A stretch of DNA of 64,000 bases from contig NC_091378.1 of the NCBI RefSeq assembly GCF_038502225.1, positions 10,466,351-10,530,350 of the forward strand. The letters run 5' to 3'. Origin of the DNA: Cherax quadricarinatus. Its lineage: Eukaryota; Arthropoda; Malacostraca; Decapoda; Parastacidae. Positions 36,641 to 46,131 of the stretch are shown here, piece after piece. A program made the translations under genes and the position numbers. The notes under the pieces are model-generated. The model was not told where the DNA came from and searched no databases. It saw only the letters and a program-made list of their open reading frames with translations. How positions within the stretch are numbered: the stretch's first letter is position 1; every line of letters begins with the position of its first letter.

Positions 36641-36960
36641 CACAATTACCTAAGTCCAGCATATAAGACTGAAACTCGTTTATCAACAATTACCTAAGTT
36701 GAGCATAAGGGATTGCAACTCGTTTATCAACAAACACCTATGATGAGCATAAGGGATTGCAACTCGTTTATCAACAAACACCTATGATGAGCATAAGGGA
36801 TTGCAACTTGTTTATCAACAAACACCTATGATGAGCATAAGGGATTGCAACGCGTTTATCAACAAATACCTAAGTTGAATATATAAGACTGCAGCTCGTT
36901 TATCAACAAATACGTATGCAAGTTGAGAATATAAAACTGCAACTCGTTTATCAGTGTTGG
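36641..36960. repeat. 44-bp tandem repeat, about 7 copies
   Basis: The unit begins CAACTCGTTTATCAACAA and continues with ACCTATGATGAGCATAAGGG. The central copies are spaced exactly 44 bp apart, and outer copies are more diverged. No coding potential is evident. Confidence 0.9.
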
Positions 36961-37049
36961 TTAATATCTGTTTACGGTTGGGCAACTGACTTGCTGGTCC
37001 AGGAGACTCGACCAGACACGTGACATTGTTTATCCTGAAGCAGAGCAAC

Positions 37050-38620
37050 TCCAGAGAATGTTAGGAATGAAACACACCACTTTAAGTGAATGTTCGGAAT
37101 GAAACACAGCACTTTAAGTGAATGTTCGGAATGAAACACACCACTTTAAGTGAATGTTCGGAATGAAACACACCACTTTAAGTGAATGTTCGGAATGAAA
37201 CACAGCACTTTAAGTGAATGTTCGGAATGAAACACAGCACTTTAAGTGAATGTTAGGAATGAAACACACCACTTTAAGTGAATGTTCGGAATGAAACACA
37301 GCACTTTAAGTGAATGTTCGGAATGAAACACAGCACTTTAAGTGAATGTTCGGAATGAAACACAGCACTTTAAGTGAATGTTCGGAATGAAACACACCAC
37401 TTTTAGTGAATGTTCGAAATGAAACACACCAGTTTAAGTGAATGTTCGGAATGAAACACAGCACTTTAAGTGAATGTTCGGAATGAAACACAGCACTTTA
37501 AGTGAATGTTCGGAATGAAACACAGCACTTTAGGTGAATGTTCGGAATGAAACACACCAGTTTAAGTGAATGTTCGGAATGAAACACAGCACTTTAAGTG
37601 AATGTTCGGAATGAAACACACCACTTTAAGTGAATGTTCGGAATGAAACACACCACTTTAAGTGAATGTTCGGAATGAAACACAGCACTTTAAGTGAATG
37701 TTCGGAATGAAACACAGCACTTTAAGTGAATGTTCGGAATGAAACACACCACTTTAAGTGAATGTTCGGAATGAAACACAGCACTTTAAGTGAATGCTCG
37801 GAATGAAACACAGCACTTTAAGTGAATGTTCGGAATGAAACACAGCACTTTAAGTGAATGCTCGGAATGAAACACAGCACTTTAAGTGAATGTTTGGAAT
37901 GAAAACACACCACTTTAAGTGAATGTTCGGAATGAAACACACCACTTTAAGTGAATGTTCGGAATGAAACACACCACTTTAAGTGAATGTTCGGAATGAA
38001 ACACACCACTTTAAGTGAATGTTCGGAATGAAACACAGCACTTTAAGTGAATGCTCGGAATGAAACACAGCACTTTAAGTGAATGTTCGGAATGAAACAC
38101 AGCACTTTAAGTGAATGCTCGGAATGAAACACAGCACTTTAAGTGAATGTTTGGAATGAAACACACCACTTTAAGTGAATGTTCGGAATGAAACACACCA
38201 CTTTAAGTGAATGTTCGGAATGAAACACACCACTTTAAGTGAATGTTCGGAATGAAACACACCACTTTAAGTGAATGTTCGGAATGAAACACAGCACTTT
38301 AAGTGAATGTTCGGAATGAAACACAGCACTTTAAGAATGAAACACAGCACTTTAAGTGAATGCTCGGAATGAAACACAGCACTTTAAGTGAATGTTCGGA
38401 ATGAAACGCAGCACTTTAAGTGAATGTTCGGAATGAAACACACCACTTTAAGTGAATGTTCGGAATGAAACACAGCACTTTAAGTGAATGTTCGGAATGA
38501 AACACACCACTTTAAGTGAATGTTCGGAATGAAACACAGCACTTTAAGTGAATGTTCGGAATGAAACACACCACTTTAAGTGAATGTTCGGAATGAAACG
38601 CAGCACTTTAAGTGAATGCA
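37050..38620. repeat. 32-bp minisatellite, about 49 copies
   Basis: The unit is GAATGTTCGGAATGAAACAC followed by AGCACTTTAAGT or ACCACTTTAAGT. The main variation is AGC versus ACC, and TTCGG versus CTCGG or TTTGG. One unit is deleted at about 38,334. A block of roughly 250 bp appears duplicated (37,790-37,940 and 38,045-38,170 share CTCGG and TTTGG variants in the same order). Open frames on the minus strand are artefacts. Confidence 0.95.
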
Positions 38621-38667
38621 AAGAGAAAAAGTAACACTTTTAAACGATGCTAGGAGTGAAGCTCAGT

Positions 38668-39590
38668 AGCAACATGAAACGCAACTCAGCAGCAACATGG
38701 AGCGCAACTCAGCAGCAACATGGAGCGCAACTCAGTAGCAACATGGAGTGCAACTCAGTAGCAACATGGAGCGCAACTCAGTAGCAACATGGAGTGCAAC
38801 TCAGTAGCAACATGGAGCGCAACTCAGCAGCAACATGAAACGCAACTCAGTAGCAACATGAAACGCAACTCAGTAGCAACATGGAGCGCAACTCAGTAGC
38901 AACATGGAGCGCAACTCAGTAGCAACATGAAACGCAACTCAGCAGCAACATGGAGCGCAACTCAGTAGCAACATGAAACGCAACTCAGTAGCAACATGGA
39001 GCGCAACTCAGTAGCAACATGGAACGCAACTCAGTAGCAACATGAAACGCAACTCAGTAGCAACATGAAACGTAACTCAGTAGGAACATGGAGCGCAACT
39101 CAGTAGCAACATGGAGCGCAACTCAGTAGCAACATGGAACGCAACTCAGTAGCAACATGGAGCGCAACTCAGTAGCAACATGGAACGCAACTCAGTAGCA
39201 ACATGGAACGCAACTCAGTAGCAACATAGAACGCAGGTCAGTAGCAACATGGAGCGCAACTCAGTAGCAACATGGAACGCAACTCAGTAGCAACATAGAA
39301 CGCAGGTCAGTAGCAACATGGAGCGCAACTCAGTAGCAACATGGAACGCAACTCAGTAGCAACATGGAACGCAACTCAGTAGTAATATAGAACGCAACTC
39401 AGTAGCAACATGGAACGCAACTCAGTAGCAACATGGAACGCAACTCAGTAGCAACATGGAACGCAACTCAGTAGCAACATGGAACGCAACTCAGTAGCAA
39501 CATGGAACGCAACTCAGTAGCAACATGGAACGCAACTCAGTAGCAACATGGAACGCAACTCAGTAGCAACATGGAACGCAACTCAGTAAG
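38668..39590. repeat. 23-bp minisatellite, about 40 copies
   Basis: The unit is GCAACTCAGTAGCAACATGG plus AAC or AGC. The last 200 bp are the most homogeneous. The array ends at about 39,588, where CAGTAAGTGTATTAG begins. Confidence 0.95.
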
Positions 39591-40376
39591 TGTATTAGTA
39601 GGTGTAGTAGTAGGAGCGCAACACACCCAGCAAAAGGTATTCTTGAGATTCCCCAGTGCTCAGGTTTAATGTCCAAAGCTGGGGTGTGGCTCCAAAAGGA
39701 CCCTGTAGTGCTTGCTGCCTTTGCACATCCTGATATCGTCTGCTGCTGTACAGCTGCCACACCCTTCGAGCCCATTGTGGGCAGGGTTTGTGGCAACCCA
39801 AGGTGCACAACTTCTCCCTCCGATCCCCATGGGGGCGAGGAATGGGGCTAAGCCTGGGGACAGCTGGTCCTAGAAGATGAGGAGGTACTTATACCTCTTT
39901 CCATGGCAGACATTGTTCTGAGACACTCCCACGACAGGGAGCCAAGACTGGGCTACCTCTTGGTAAAGGCCCTGACCGGGCGACTATACCGGCGAATCTA
40001 CAACAATACCCACAAATACAGTCAAAGAAAACTGCATATTCAGGTCTTTACCGACAATTACTGAGCCTCAAGTAAGTATGCATCTTCAGGTCGCTACCTG
40101 GTGAACCAAAACTTAACTCACAAGTGAAGATTATTAGAAAATCGAGACGAGGAGGAAGGAAGCAGCCGAATGGCTGGCTGGCAGGCTGACTATGTGCCTG
40201 ATTGGCTCTCAGGCTGGTTCCTCCTTCAACTCCATTCTCTCTTTCTCTCTCTCTCTCACTTCATTAAAAATTTGTAGCAGTAGAAACTTTTTCATTTCAT
40301 TGCGGCATTTTGTTGAAAAGTTGATGCGGATGATGACGGTAGGAATCCAGGTAACCACCGGCCTGTATATAGGTGA
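39591..40376. other. Unclassified sequence, possible old dispersed repeat
   Basis: Moderately GC-rich DNA with no credible coding frame. It has no tandem structure, unlike its left neighbour. Composition and short broken frames suggest a decayed element, but no reverse transcriptase, transposase or integrase motif was found in any frame. Confidence 0.4.
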
Positions 40377-40456
40377 TGATAATAATAATAATAACTGTAT
40401 ATTAATAATTTAATATTATATTATTATAATAATAATAATAATAATAATAATTATGA

Positions 40457-40501
<45 letters not shown>
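40377..40501. repeat. (AAT)n then (ATT)n palindromic microsatellite
   Basis: An AAT/ATA run (to about 40,451) is followed by ATTATGAT and then a run of ATT triplets (about 40,459-40,500). The two runs are mutually complementary, so a single strand could fold into a long hairpin. Confidence 0.85.
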
Positions 40502-40980
40502 TGTAATTACATACAAACGGAGAGCGAAATCTATTGTAGCAGGTATGAATAACTGTCTGAATTAATGTGTGAAGGCAACAACGAGAGTGAAGGCAGGAGA
40601 TGAGCCCGTGAGACTTGATTGGATTTTCTCACAAAATAAATTGACATAGCGGAAATTAATTATGAGGAACCAACAGAAGCCAGCGATCATATGGTAGCAA
40701 GCTTCAAGTACCTGGTGGAAAGGGGAATGGAGGAAGAAAGGGAAGAACCAACGGAAAATGGGACTACAATAAATGGTGAATATGATAACATCAGATTTTT
40801 TTCTGTGAGAATTGAAATGGGAAAGGGATCTGGAAGGCAGAGACGAACAAGAAATTATGGAGGTAATAGAAATATGATGACAAGAAGAAAAAAGCGAGAT
40901 TCATACCAAGCATGTGGTACCTAAATAGTATACCCTCTGTGTATTTGTATTTGTAACTGATTTATAAAACTCATTGAGAG
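40502..40980. other. Spacer, no gene recognised
   Basis: A short open frame at 40,691-40,924 is Glu/Arg/Gly-rich and shows no known motif. Nothing else supports a gene. An inverted-repeat family member starts at the right end. Confidence 0.4.
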
Positions 40981-41038
40981 CGAAACGTTGCCACAATAAA
41001 TGTCACATTAATTGCACATGTGTCCTTTTACCTAACAT
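40981..41038 (+). repeat. Right half of inverted-repeat family
   Basis: AGCGAAACGTTGCCACAATAAA, written here as AGCGAAACG plus TTGCCACAATAAA, then GTCACATTAATTGCAC and TGTGTCCTTTTACC. It matches the right arm at 35,218-35,268. The left arm is not evident upstream, so this is a truncated copy. Confidence 0.6.
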
Positions 41039-41089
41039 ATCTCCATGGGTACTGAGGAAAGTAGCAAAAACAACTATGTGCTCCAGTAG

Positions 41090-41838
41090 GAAAGGTATTT
41101 AACTAGACGTTCCAGTCAGGACAGCTGCCAGAAAATAGAAAAATGGCAAATGTTGTTCCTGTACAATAAAAAACATGGGACAGACAAGAGGCCCTGAATT
41201 ACAGTCCAGTATCGCTAACGGAGAACACATTATTCTTTACGGAAAAACATTAGATTTAGGGAGGGGAAAATCCTGTCTTCCGAATTTTCTGGAATTCTAC
41301 GACAGAGTCACAGTAATAAAATAAGAAAGACAGGGTTAGGTCGACTGCATTTTTTTTTTTCAACTGAGAAAAACATTTGATTTAATACCACATCAGAAAT
41401 TAGTCTAGAAATTAGAGAAACAAACCGGGTTAAAAGGCAGAGAGCTCCAATGGTTAAAGGAATACCTAAATGACAGAAGGCAGAGAGTAACAGTAAGTGA
41501 TGAGACAGATGAATGGGAGAAAGAATAACGAGTGGGGTTCCGCAAGGATCAGTATTAGGGCCGCTACTGTTCCTGATACAACATAATTACCAACCAGAAG
41601 GATTAAATCGTATGTGACTCTGTCTGTTTACCGATGTTTAAAACTAATGAAAATAAGAACAGGAGAGGGTAGAGATGAACCCCAGAGAGACCTCAACAGA
41701 CTACAGATGTGGTCAAACAAATGGTTTCTCGAGTTCAACCCACCAAATGCTAGGTCATGCGTTTTGATAGAGAAGGCTTACTGAACACAGAATACAACAT
41801 AGCCGGGGAGAAAATGGTAATATCAGGGAGTTCTTTCT
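41090..41838 (+). pseudogene. CR1-like LINE reverse transcriptase relic
   Basis: Plus-strand frames give, in order and with frameshifts: KMANVVPVQ (near 41,142), ALNYSPVSL, then SGVPQGSVLGPLLFLI (near 41,530-41,580), then DLNRLQMWSNKWFLEFNPPK near 41,690. These are the fingers, the PQGSVLGP motif and the post-catalytic segment of a CR1/Jockey-type reverse transcriptase. The FADD box is destroyed, and stops are frequent. The relic ends where the (CT)n/poly(T) of the next element begins, so it may have been truncated by that insertion. Confidence 0.7.
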
Positions 41839-41841
41839 CTC

Positions 41842-44800
41842 TTTTTTTTTTTTTTTTTTTTTTTACACAGGGTTTGACAAGGTTAAGGATCCCTAGCTTT
41901 ATTGACAAGCTATTTACAGGTTAAGGATTCCTAACTTTATTGGCAAGCTAAGAGCTGTTACCTACATCAGCTCATTTGAAAGCATTTTTATTGTTATGAG
42001 ACATACAAGTAGGGAACAGGATGAAGTTGGAGCCATCTGTGGGCCAGCATTTTCATTTGATCAACTGACTTTATCTCGTTGACATCATTATGCTGTACGA
42101 ATGTGTTCCATACTCGAGTCATCCTGGGTATATATGATCTCAGATGGAGTGATGTTCTGGAGAAGGGTACAGCCAGAGTGAAGTTGCTGCTTTCTGCCCG
42201 TCTTGTGGCATAAAAGCTTGTTTCACGCTGTCCTCGAAGTGGATCCAAGTGTGGTACTTTGACAATATTGGCCTTGTACATAACAGTAAGGCCACCCACA
42301 TCCCTCCTATGTTGAAGGCTCTGCTGAAATGACAGATCTATCCAGGATGGGTCCAGGCGAGAGATGAGACGTCTTGCTCTGTTCTCTACTCTGTCAAGCA
42401 GTCGCAGATGAGGGGGGGGGGCAGGCAAACCAAGAAAGTGGAGCATACTCAAGGTGTGAGCGTACTTGTGCCTCGTACAGAATCTTGCAACCCCTACTGT
42501 CAAGCAGATGCGAGATACGGCGAAGTGCTGTAAGCTTCCTGGCTGCCTTGTTTGCAAGATTTACAACATGGTTCTTCATGGTTAGTTTGGAGTCAAATTT
42601 CACCCCAAGGATATCAACTTCTTCTCCAGGTGCCAACACCCTCCCATTCATCCTTACTACTGCACCAGCATTACCATCATGGTGCCTAGAGACGATCATC
42701 ATTTGCGTTTTCTCAGGTGCAAATGTTACTTGCCATCTATTTCCCCAAGCTGATATAGCTCTCAGCTGGTGATTGATGTAGCTTAGAGCAGCTGGCATTT
42801 CTTCTCTTGGATAAGTGAATGTCAGTGTACAGTCGTCTGCATATGCATGTGATTCTGGGATGAGATGAAGAAGGTCGTTGAAGTAGACATTCCATAACAA
42901 TGGTCCCAGCACGCTTCCTTGTGGAACACTTGCCCCAATAGGATGTCTTGCTGATTCCGTTCCATTGAGAACTACACTTAGAGATCTACCATGAAGGTAA
43001 TCACTGAGGAGACATAGCGTAGAGCCTGCAATTCCCAGTGCTTGAAGTTTTGCTAAGAGGCCCTGGTGCCACACCCGGTCGAAAGCGCCAGCAATGTCCA
43101 GTGCTACCACACAGCTGACTTTGGATTCATCCAGTGACTGGTGCCACTTAGTGGAGAGGTTTAACAACAGATCAGCAGCAGAGTAACCTTTCCTGAAGCC
43201 ATATTGACGATCACAAAGTAGTGAGTGGTAGTCAAAAAACTCTGTCATTTGTCTTGAGATTATTGTCTCAAGGATCTTACCAGTGATTGACAGGAGTGAC
43301 ACTGGTCTGTAGTTGCTGATTTCTGCTCTGCTCTTCTTTTTGTGAACAGGGACTACATTTGCCTCTTTCCATAGAGAGGGCCATTTACACTGTACTAGGC
43401 AGTGCTGAAAGATGCGAGTTAGAGGTGCTGCTAGCTGGTCTGCACATCTTCTCAGCAATCTTGGGCTCAACTTGTCTGGGCCCACAGCCTTTTCTTGGTC
43501 AAGCGATTTAAGAAGGAAATGCACCTCCTCCTGCCTTATTGTCACCACTGACAGTTTTGACACAGTTCTTGCAGCTAGCCAAGGAGGGTCCCTTGCTGGA
43601 TCAGGAACTTGCATTTTGGTAGCAAAGTGTTCAGCAAAGAGGTCCGCCTTCTCTTGACTACTAGTAGAGGTGGTCCCATCCTGTCGATTTAGAGGTGGAA
43701 TGAGTTCATCAGGCAGATAACCTTGTCTGTCCTTGACCAGGGACCACCAGGTTTTGGAGCCTACCCTACCTGATGCTAGCTTTCTTTTAGTGTCCACCTC
43801 CCATTTAGCAATGGCCCACTTTTGAACGTCACCCATATGCCTACAGGCTTGCCTGTGCAAGTTCCTGTTATAGGTGGTAGGATGTCTCTTATACCTTCGC
43901 CATGCTTTGTACTTAGCAGTAGCAGCCTCTCTACAACGAAAGCCAAACCAAGGCTGATCTGTAGGCTTCGTCACATATTGCCGGTGAGGAATGTGTTCTT
44001 GTTGTAGATTAAGGATGTGTCCAGTGAAGGCTTTCACTTGGTTGTCAACATCCCCTTGGAGAAGAGCATTCCAATCGGTGGTGGCGAGCTCAGAGCAAAG
44101 GGCTGGCCAATTACCTCTTTCCCATAGCCAGGTTGTGCGTGTGGACTCCTCACCTCGTTCTGTTGGGATCTTAAGTGTCGTAAAAACAGCCTTGTGGTCA
44201 GACGATCCAACGTAGCCGAGGGGTTGACAAGTGACTATGCCTTCTGCCAGATCACTCACTACTGGGTCAAGGGAGGAGCCAGAGATGTGAGTAGGGAAAT
44301 CAACAAAGTTTCTCATGTCAAACACTGCAAGAAGGTCATCAAAGTCCCTCTGTATAAGGTGCTGGTTGAGGTCACCAACAATTATGATATGTTGACAGTT
44401 GTGTTGTAGCAGAAGGGAGTCAATATTTTCCATTAGGAAGTTGATGGGGTCTGCATGTTGCCACTGAGGTCTGTACATTGCACATGCTAGTACAGAGGTA
44501 CTAGTGTTTATGCAGAGCTTGAAGAACATCATTTCAAGATGTGTAGGGGTGGCAACATCAATGTGCTGGGCATGAACACTTTTAGAGAAGCACACAGCAA
44601 CACCTCCTCCTTGCCCTTGCCTGTCTCTTCTCATCCATGAGGTGTAGCCAGCAATTCTTGCAAAATTTTCTGGAGTCCTGTCATCCAAAAATGTTTCAAC
44701 AACAGCTATCATGTCGGGACGTCGAGTGTTCACAAAACTATGTGTGAGCTCTCCAACATTAGTAATGAAACCTCTAATGTTGGCCGACAGGATGCTGATA

Positions 44801-46062
44801 GACTGGCTCCTCATGATGTGGTCAGCTTGAGGTGGTGGGTGTGTAGGGCATGTAAGGTGCCTGCCCTTGAGAGAGGTAGGGTACTGAGGCAGCTGCAGGG
44901 ATGTAGGTCTGTGGTCTTGTATAAGGCACAATACCACCTGCTGGGCTGGGATAGGAGTAGCTGAGTGGGTGACGTGTGAGAGTGTTCACCAATTCAGAGA
45001 TCCTGCTGGTTTGTTCTGAGAACAGGTCTCTAAACAGGTGGTCCTGTCTGTCAAGTTCCTTTTTCTTCCGACACTGGTCCTCCTGATGTCCTTTCTTGTA
45101 GCAGTAATTGCACCTGGTATCTCGCAGGCAGTTGTTGGCAGTGTGCCCCTTCCGGTGACAGCGAGAGCACAGCCTAGGTGCCTGGGAGGGTGGACTATGA
45201 TTTGTTGCACCTCCTGTGTTTTGCAGATTTGTCCTCAGGTTCTGCCGCTGGAACTGTGTTAGTGGAGGGTGAGACGGCTGTAGATGTCTTCCTCCTCCAC
45301 GTCCTCTTCCACGTCCTCTGCCCCGTCCTCTACCAGTTCTGACAGATGTGTCCCTGCTGTTCGTACTTTGGCGCAGTAGGTGATCAGGTGCAGTGATAGT
45401 TCCCTGATTATTAACTGCACCAATCTCTGGTGGAGAAACTCCTGACTCAGAACTTGCTGATGAAGCACTGCTACCAGATTCTGGAATAGTGTCGGCAGGT
45501 GTGCTGACAGGTGTAGGATCAGAGATGGTATGTGCACTGTCAAGTGGACTGGCAGTGGCTGAAGCAGAGATGTCAGGTGTAGGAGAATTAACAGATCCAA
45601 GGCTTCCTTCGTTGCTGGGAAGAGGATTTGTTCCCTCTGTGGTGGTCAGAGGAATTGTGTTAGAATTCCCAAAGGTAGTGTTTTGAACTCTGTCAGTCTG
45701 TGGGACCTTAGCGATGACAGAATTCCACCAGTTATTTACCCCTGAGTTAAGCTCAGTGTGGGACTTCCAGTCTTTGTCAATAGTGTCACCATCAGCTGAG
45801 CAGCTTACGTCACTTGATGTAGGCTTGCACTGGCCTTCTACAATAGCTTGGAGGTTATCTAATGATTTGAGGAGCTCATGAAGTGCTTCCCTGTGATGGA
45901 TTATCTTAGCTGCAACTTTACAACACAGCCCAAGAGGGCAGTCTTGATCTTTGGACAGGAGTCCCTGAGGTAGGACTTCTGAACCTTCCTCCTGTAGCTC
46001 CAGGCTTGTATCCACATATACCACAGGATTATGGATATCCTTCAATTTTCTGAAATTTTCAA
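41842..46062 (-). mobile_element. LINE family A, copy 1 (ORF1 + ORF2)
   Basis: This is the longest copy of a Jockey-superfamily LINE. On the minus strand it runs ORF1 (gag-like), ORF2 (endonuclease plus reverse transcriptase), a short 3' UTR containing two diverged repeats of a GGTTAAGGATCC-type unit, and poly(A) (T-run at 41,842-41,864). Its 5' side runs directly from coding sequence into (GA)n at 46,063. Its 3' poly(A) abuts a few CT dinucleotides at 41,832-41,841. Copies 2-4 follow at higher coordinates in the same orientation. Confidence 0.85.
41994..44814 (-). pseudogene. LINE family A ORF2, copy 1 (one frameshift)
   Basis: It starts at the ATG at 44,814 (MRSQSISILSANIRGF), 7 nt after the ORF1 stop. 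The endonuclease domain shows AVVETFLDD, GQGGGVAVCFSK, IIIVGDLNQHL, SLDPVVSD and GSSDHKAVFT. The reverse transcriptase shows NVVPVHKKK, NYRPVSLLSITGKILETII, motif A VALDIAGAFDRVWH, ASVPQGSVLGPLLWNVYF and catalytic AYADDCTLTF. About 130 residues from the end, the frame breaks beside a run of ten G's (42,411-42,421). Compared with copy 2, two bases are missing before the G-run. The remainder (42,394-41,994) continues in another frame as RLLDRVENRARRLISRLDP. Apart from this break it would encode about 940 residues. Confidence 0.9.
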
Positions 46063-46063
46063 C
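44822..46063 (-). CDS. LINE family A ORF1, gag-like zinc-knuckle protein (5' incomplete)
   Basis: About 407 codons are open from the (GA)n junction to a TGA at 44,822-44,824. Counted from the residue at 46,045, the protein has a Ser/Thr/Pro-rich middle (about 100-230), an Arg-Gly run (about 237-253), and two CCHC knuckles: CSRCHRKGHTANNC (293-306) and CNYCYKKGHQEDQC (312-325). The C-terminus is Tyr/Pro-rich. CCHC proteins of LINEs bind the element RNA to form the retrotransposition particle. No ATG opens the frame, because 46,043-46,045 reads TTG and the frame continues into (GA)n, so the copy is probably 5'-truncated. The stop lies 7 nt before the ORF2 ATG, which favours reinitiation. Confidence 0.8.
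   Translation of the reverse strand, partial: VENFRKLKDIHNPVVYVDTSLELQEEGSEVLPQGLLSKDQDCPLGLCCKVAAKIIHHREALHELLKSLDNLQAIVEGQCKPTSSDVSCSADGDTIDKDWKSHTELNSGVNNWWNSVIAKVPQTDRVQNTTFGNSNTIPLTTTEGTNPLPSNEGSLGSVNSPTPDISASATASPLDSAHTISDPTPVSTPADTIPESGSSASSASSESGVSPPEIGAVNNQGTITAPDHLLRQSTNSRDTSVRTGRGRGRGRGRGRGGGRHLQPSHPPLTQFQRQNLRTNLQNTGGATNHSPPSQAPRLCSRCHRKGHTANNCLRDTRCNYCYKKGHQEDQCRKKKELDRQDHLFRDLFSEQTSRISELVNTLTRHPLSYSYPSPAGGIVPYTRPQTYIPAAASVPYLSQGQAPYMPYTPTTSS

Positions 46064-46123
<60 letters not shown>
46063..46123. repeat. (CT)n joint between LINE A copies 1 and 2
   Basis: About 60 bp of almost pure CT lies between the 5' edge of copy 1 and the poly(T) (minus-strand poly(A), 46,122-46,134) of copy 2. 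One of five CT tracts that mark every edge of this LINE array. Confidence 0.95.

Positions 46124-46131
<8 letters not shown>

Noticed and set aside
41090..41838. Same element as LINE A (41,842 onward)
   Set aside because: It is on the opposite strand and its RT motifs (SGVPQGSVLGPLLFLI) belong to a different, CR1-like family.
44394..44964. ORF2 of LINE A starting upstream of the ATG at 44,814
   Set aside because: The longer frame opens with a GTG at 44,937 inside ORF1. The ATG at 44,814 lies 7 nt after the ORF1 stop and directly before the endonuclease domain, so it is the better start.
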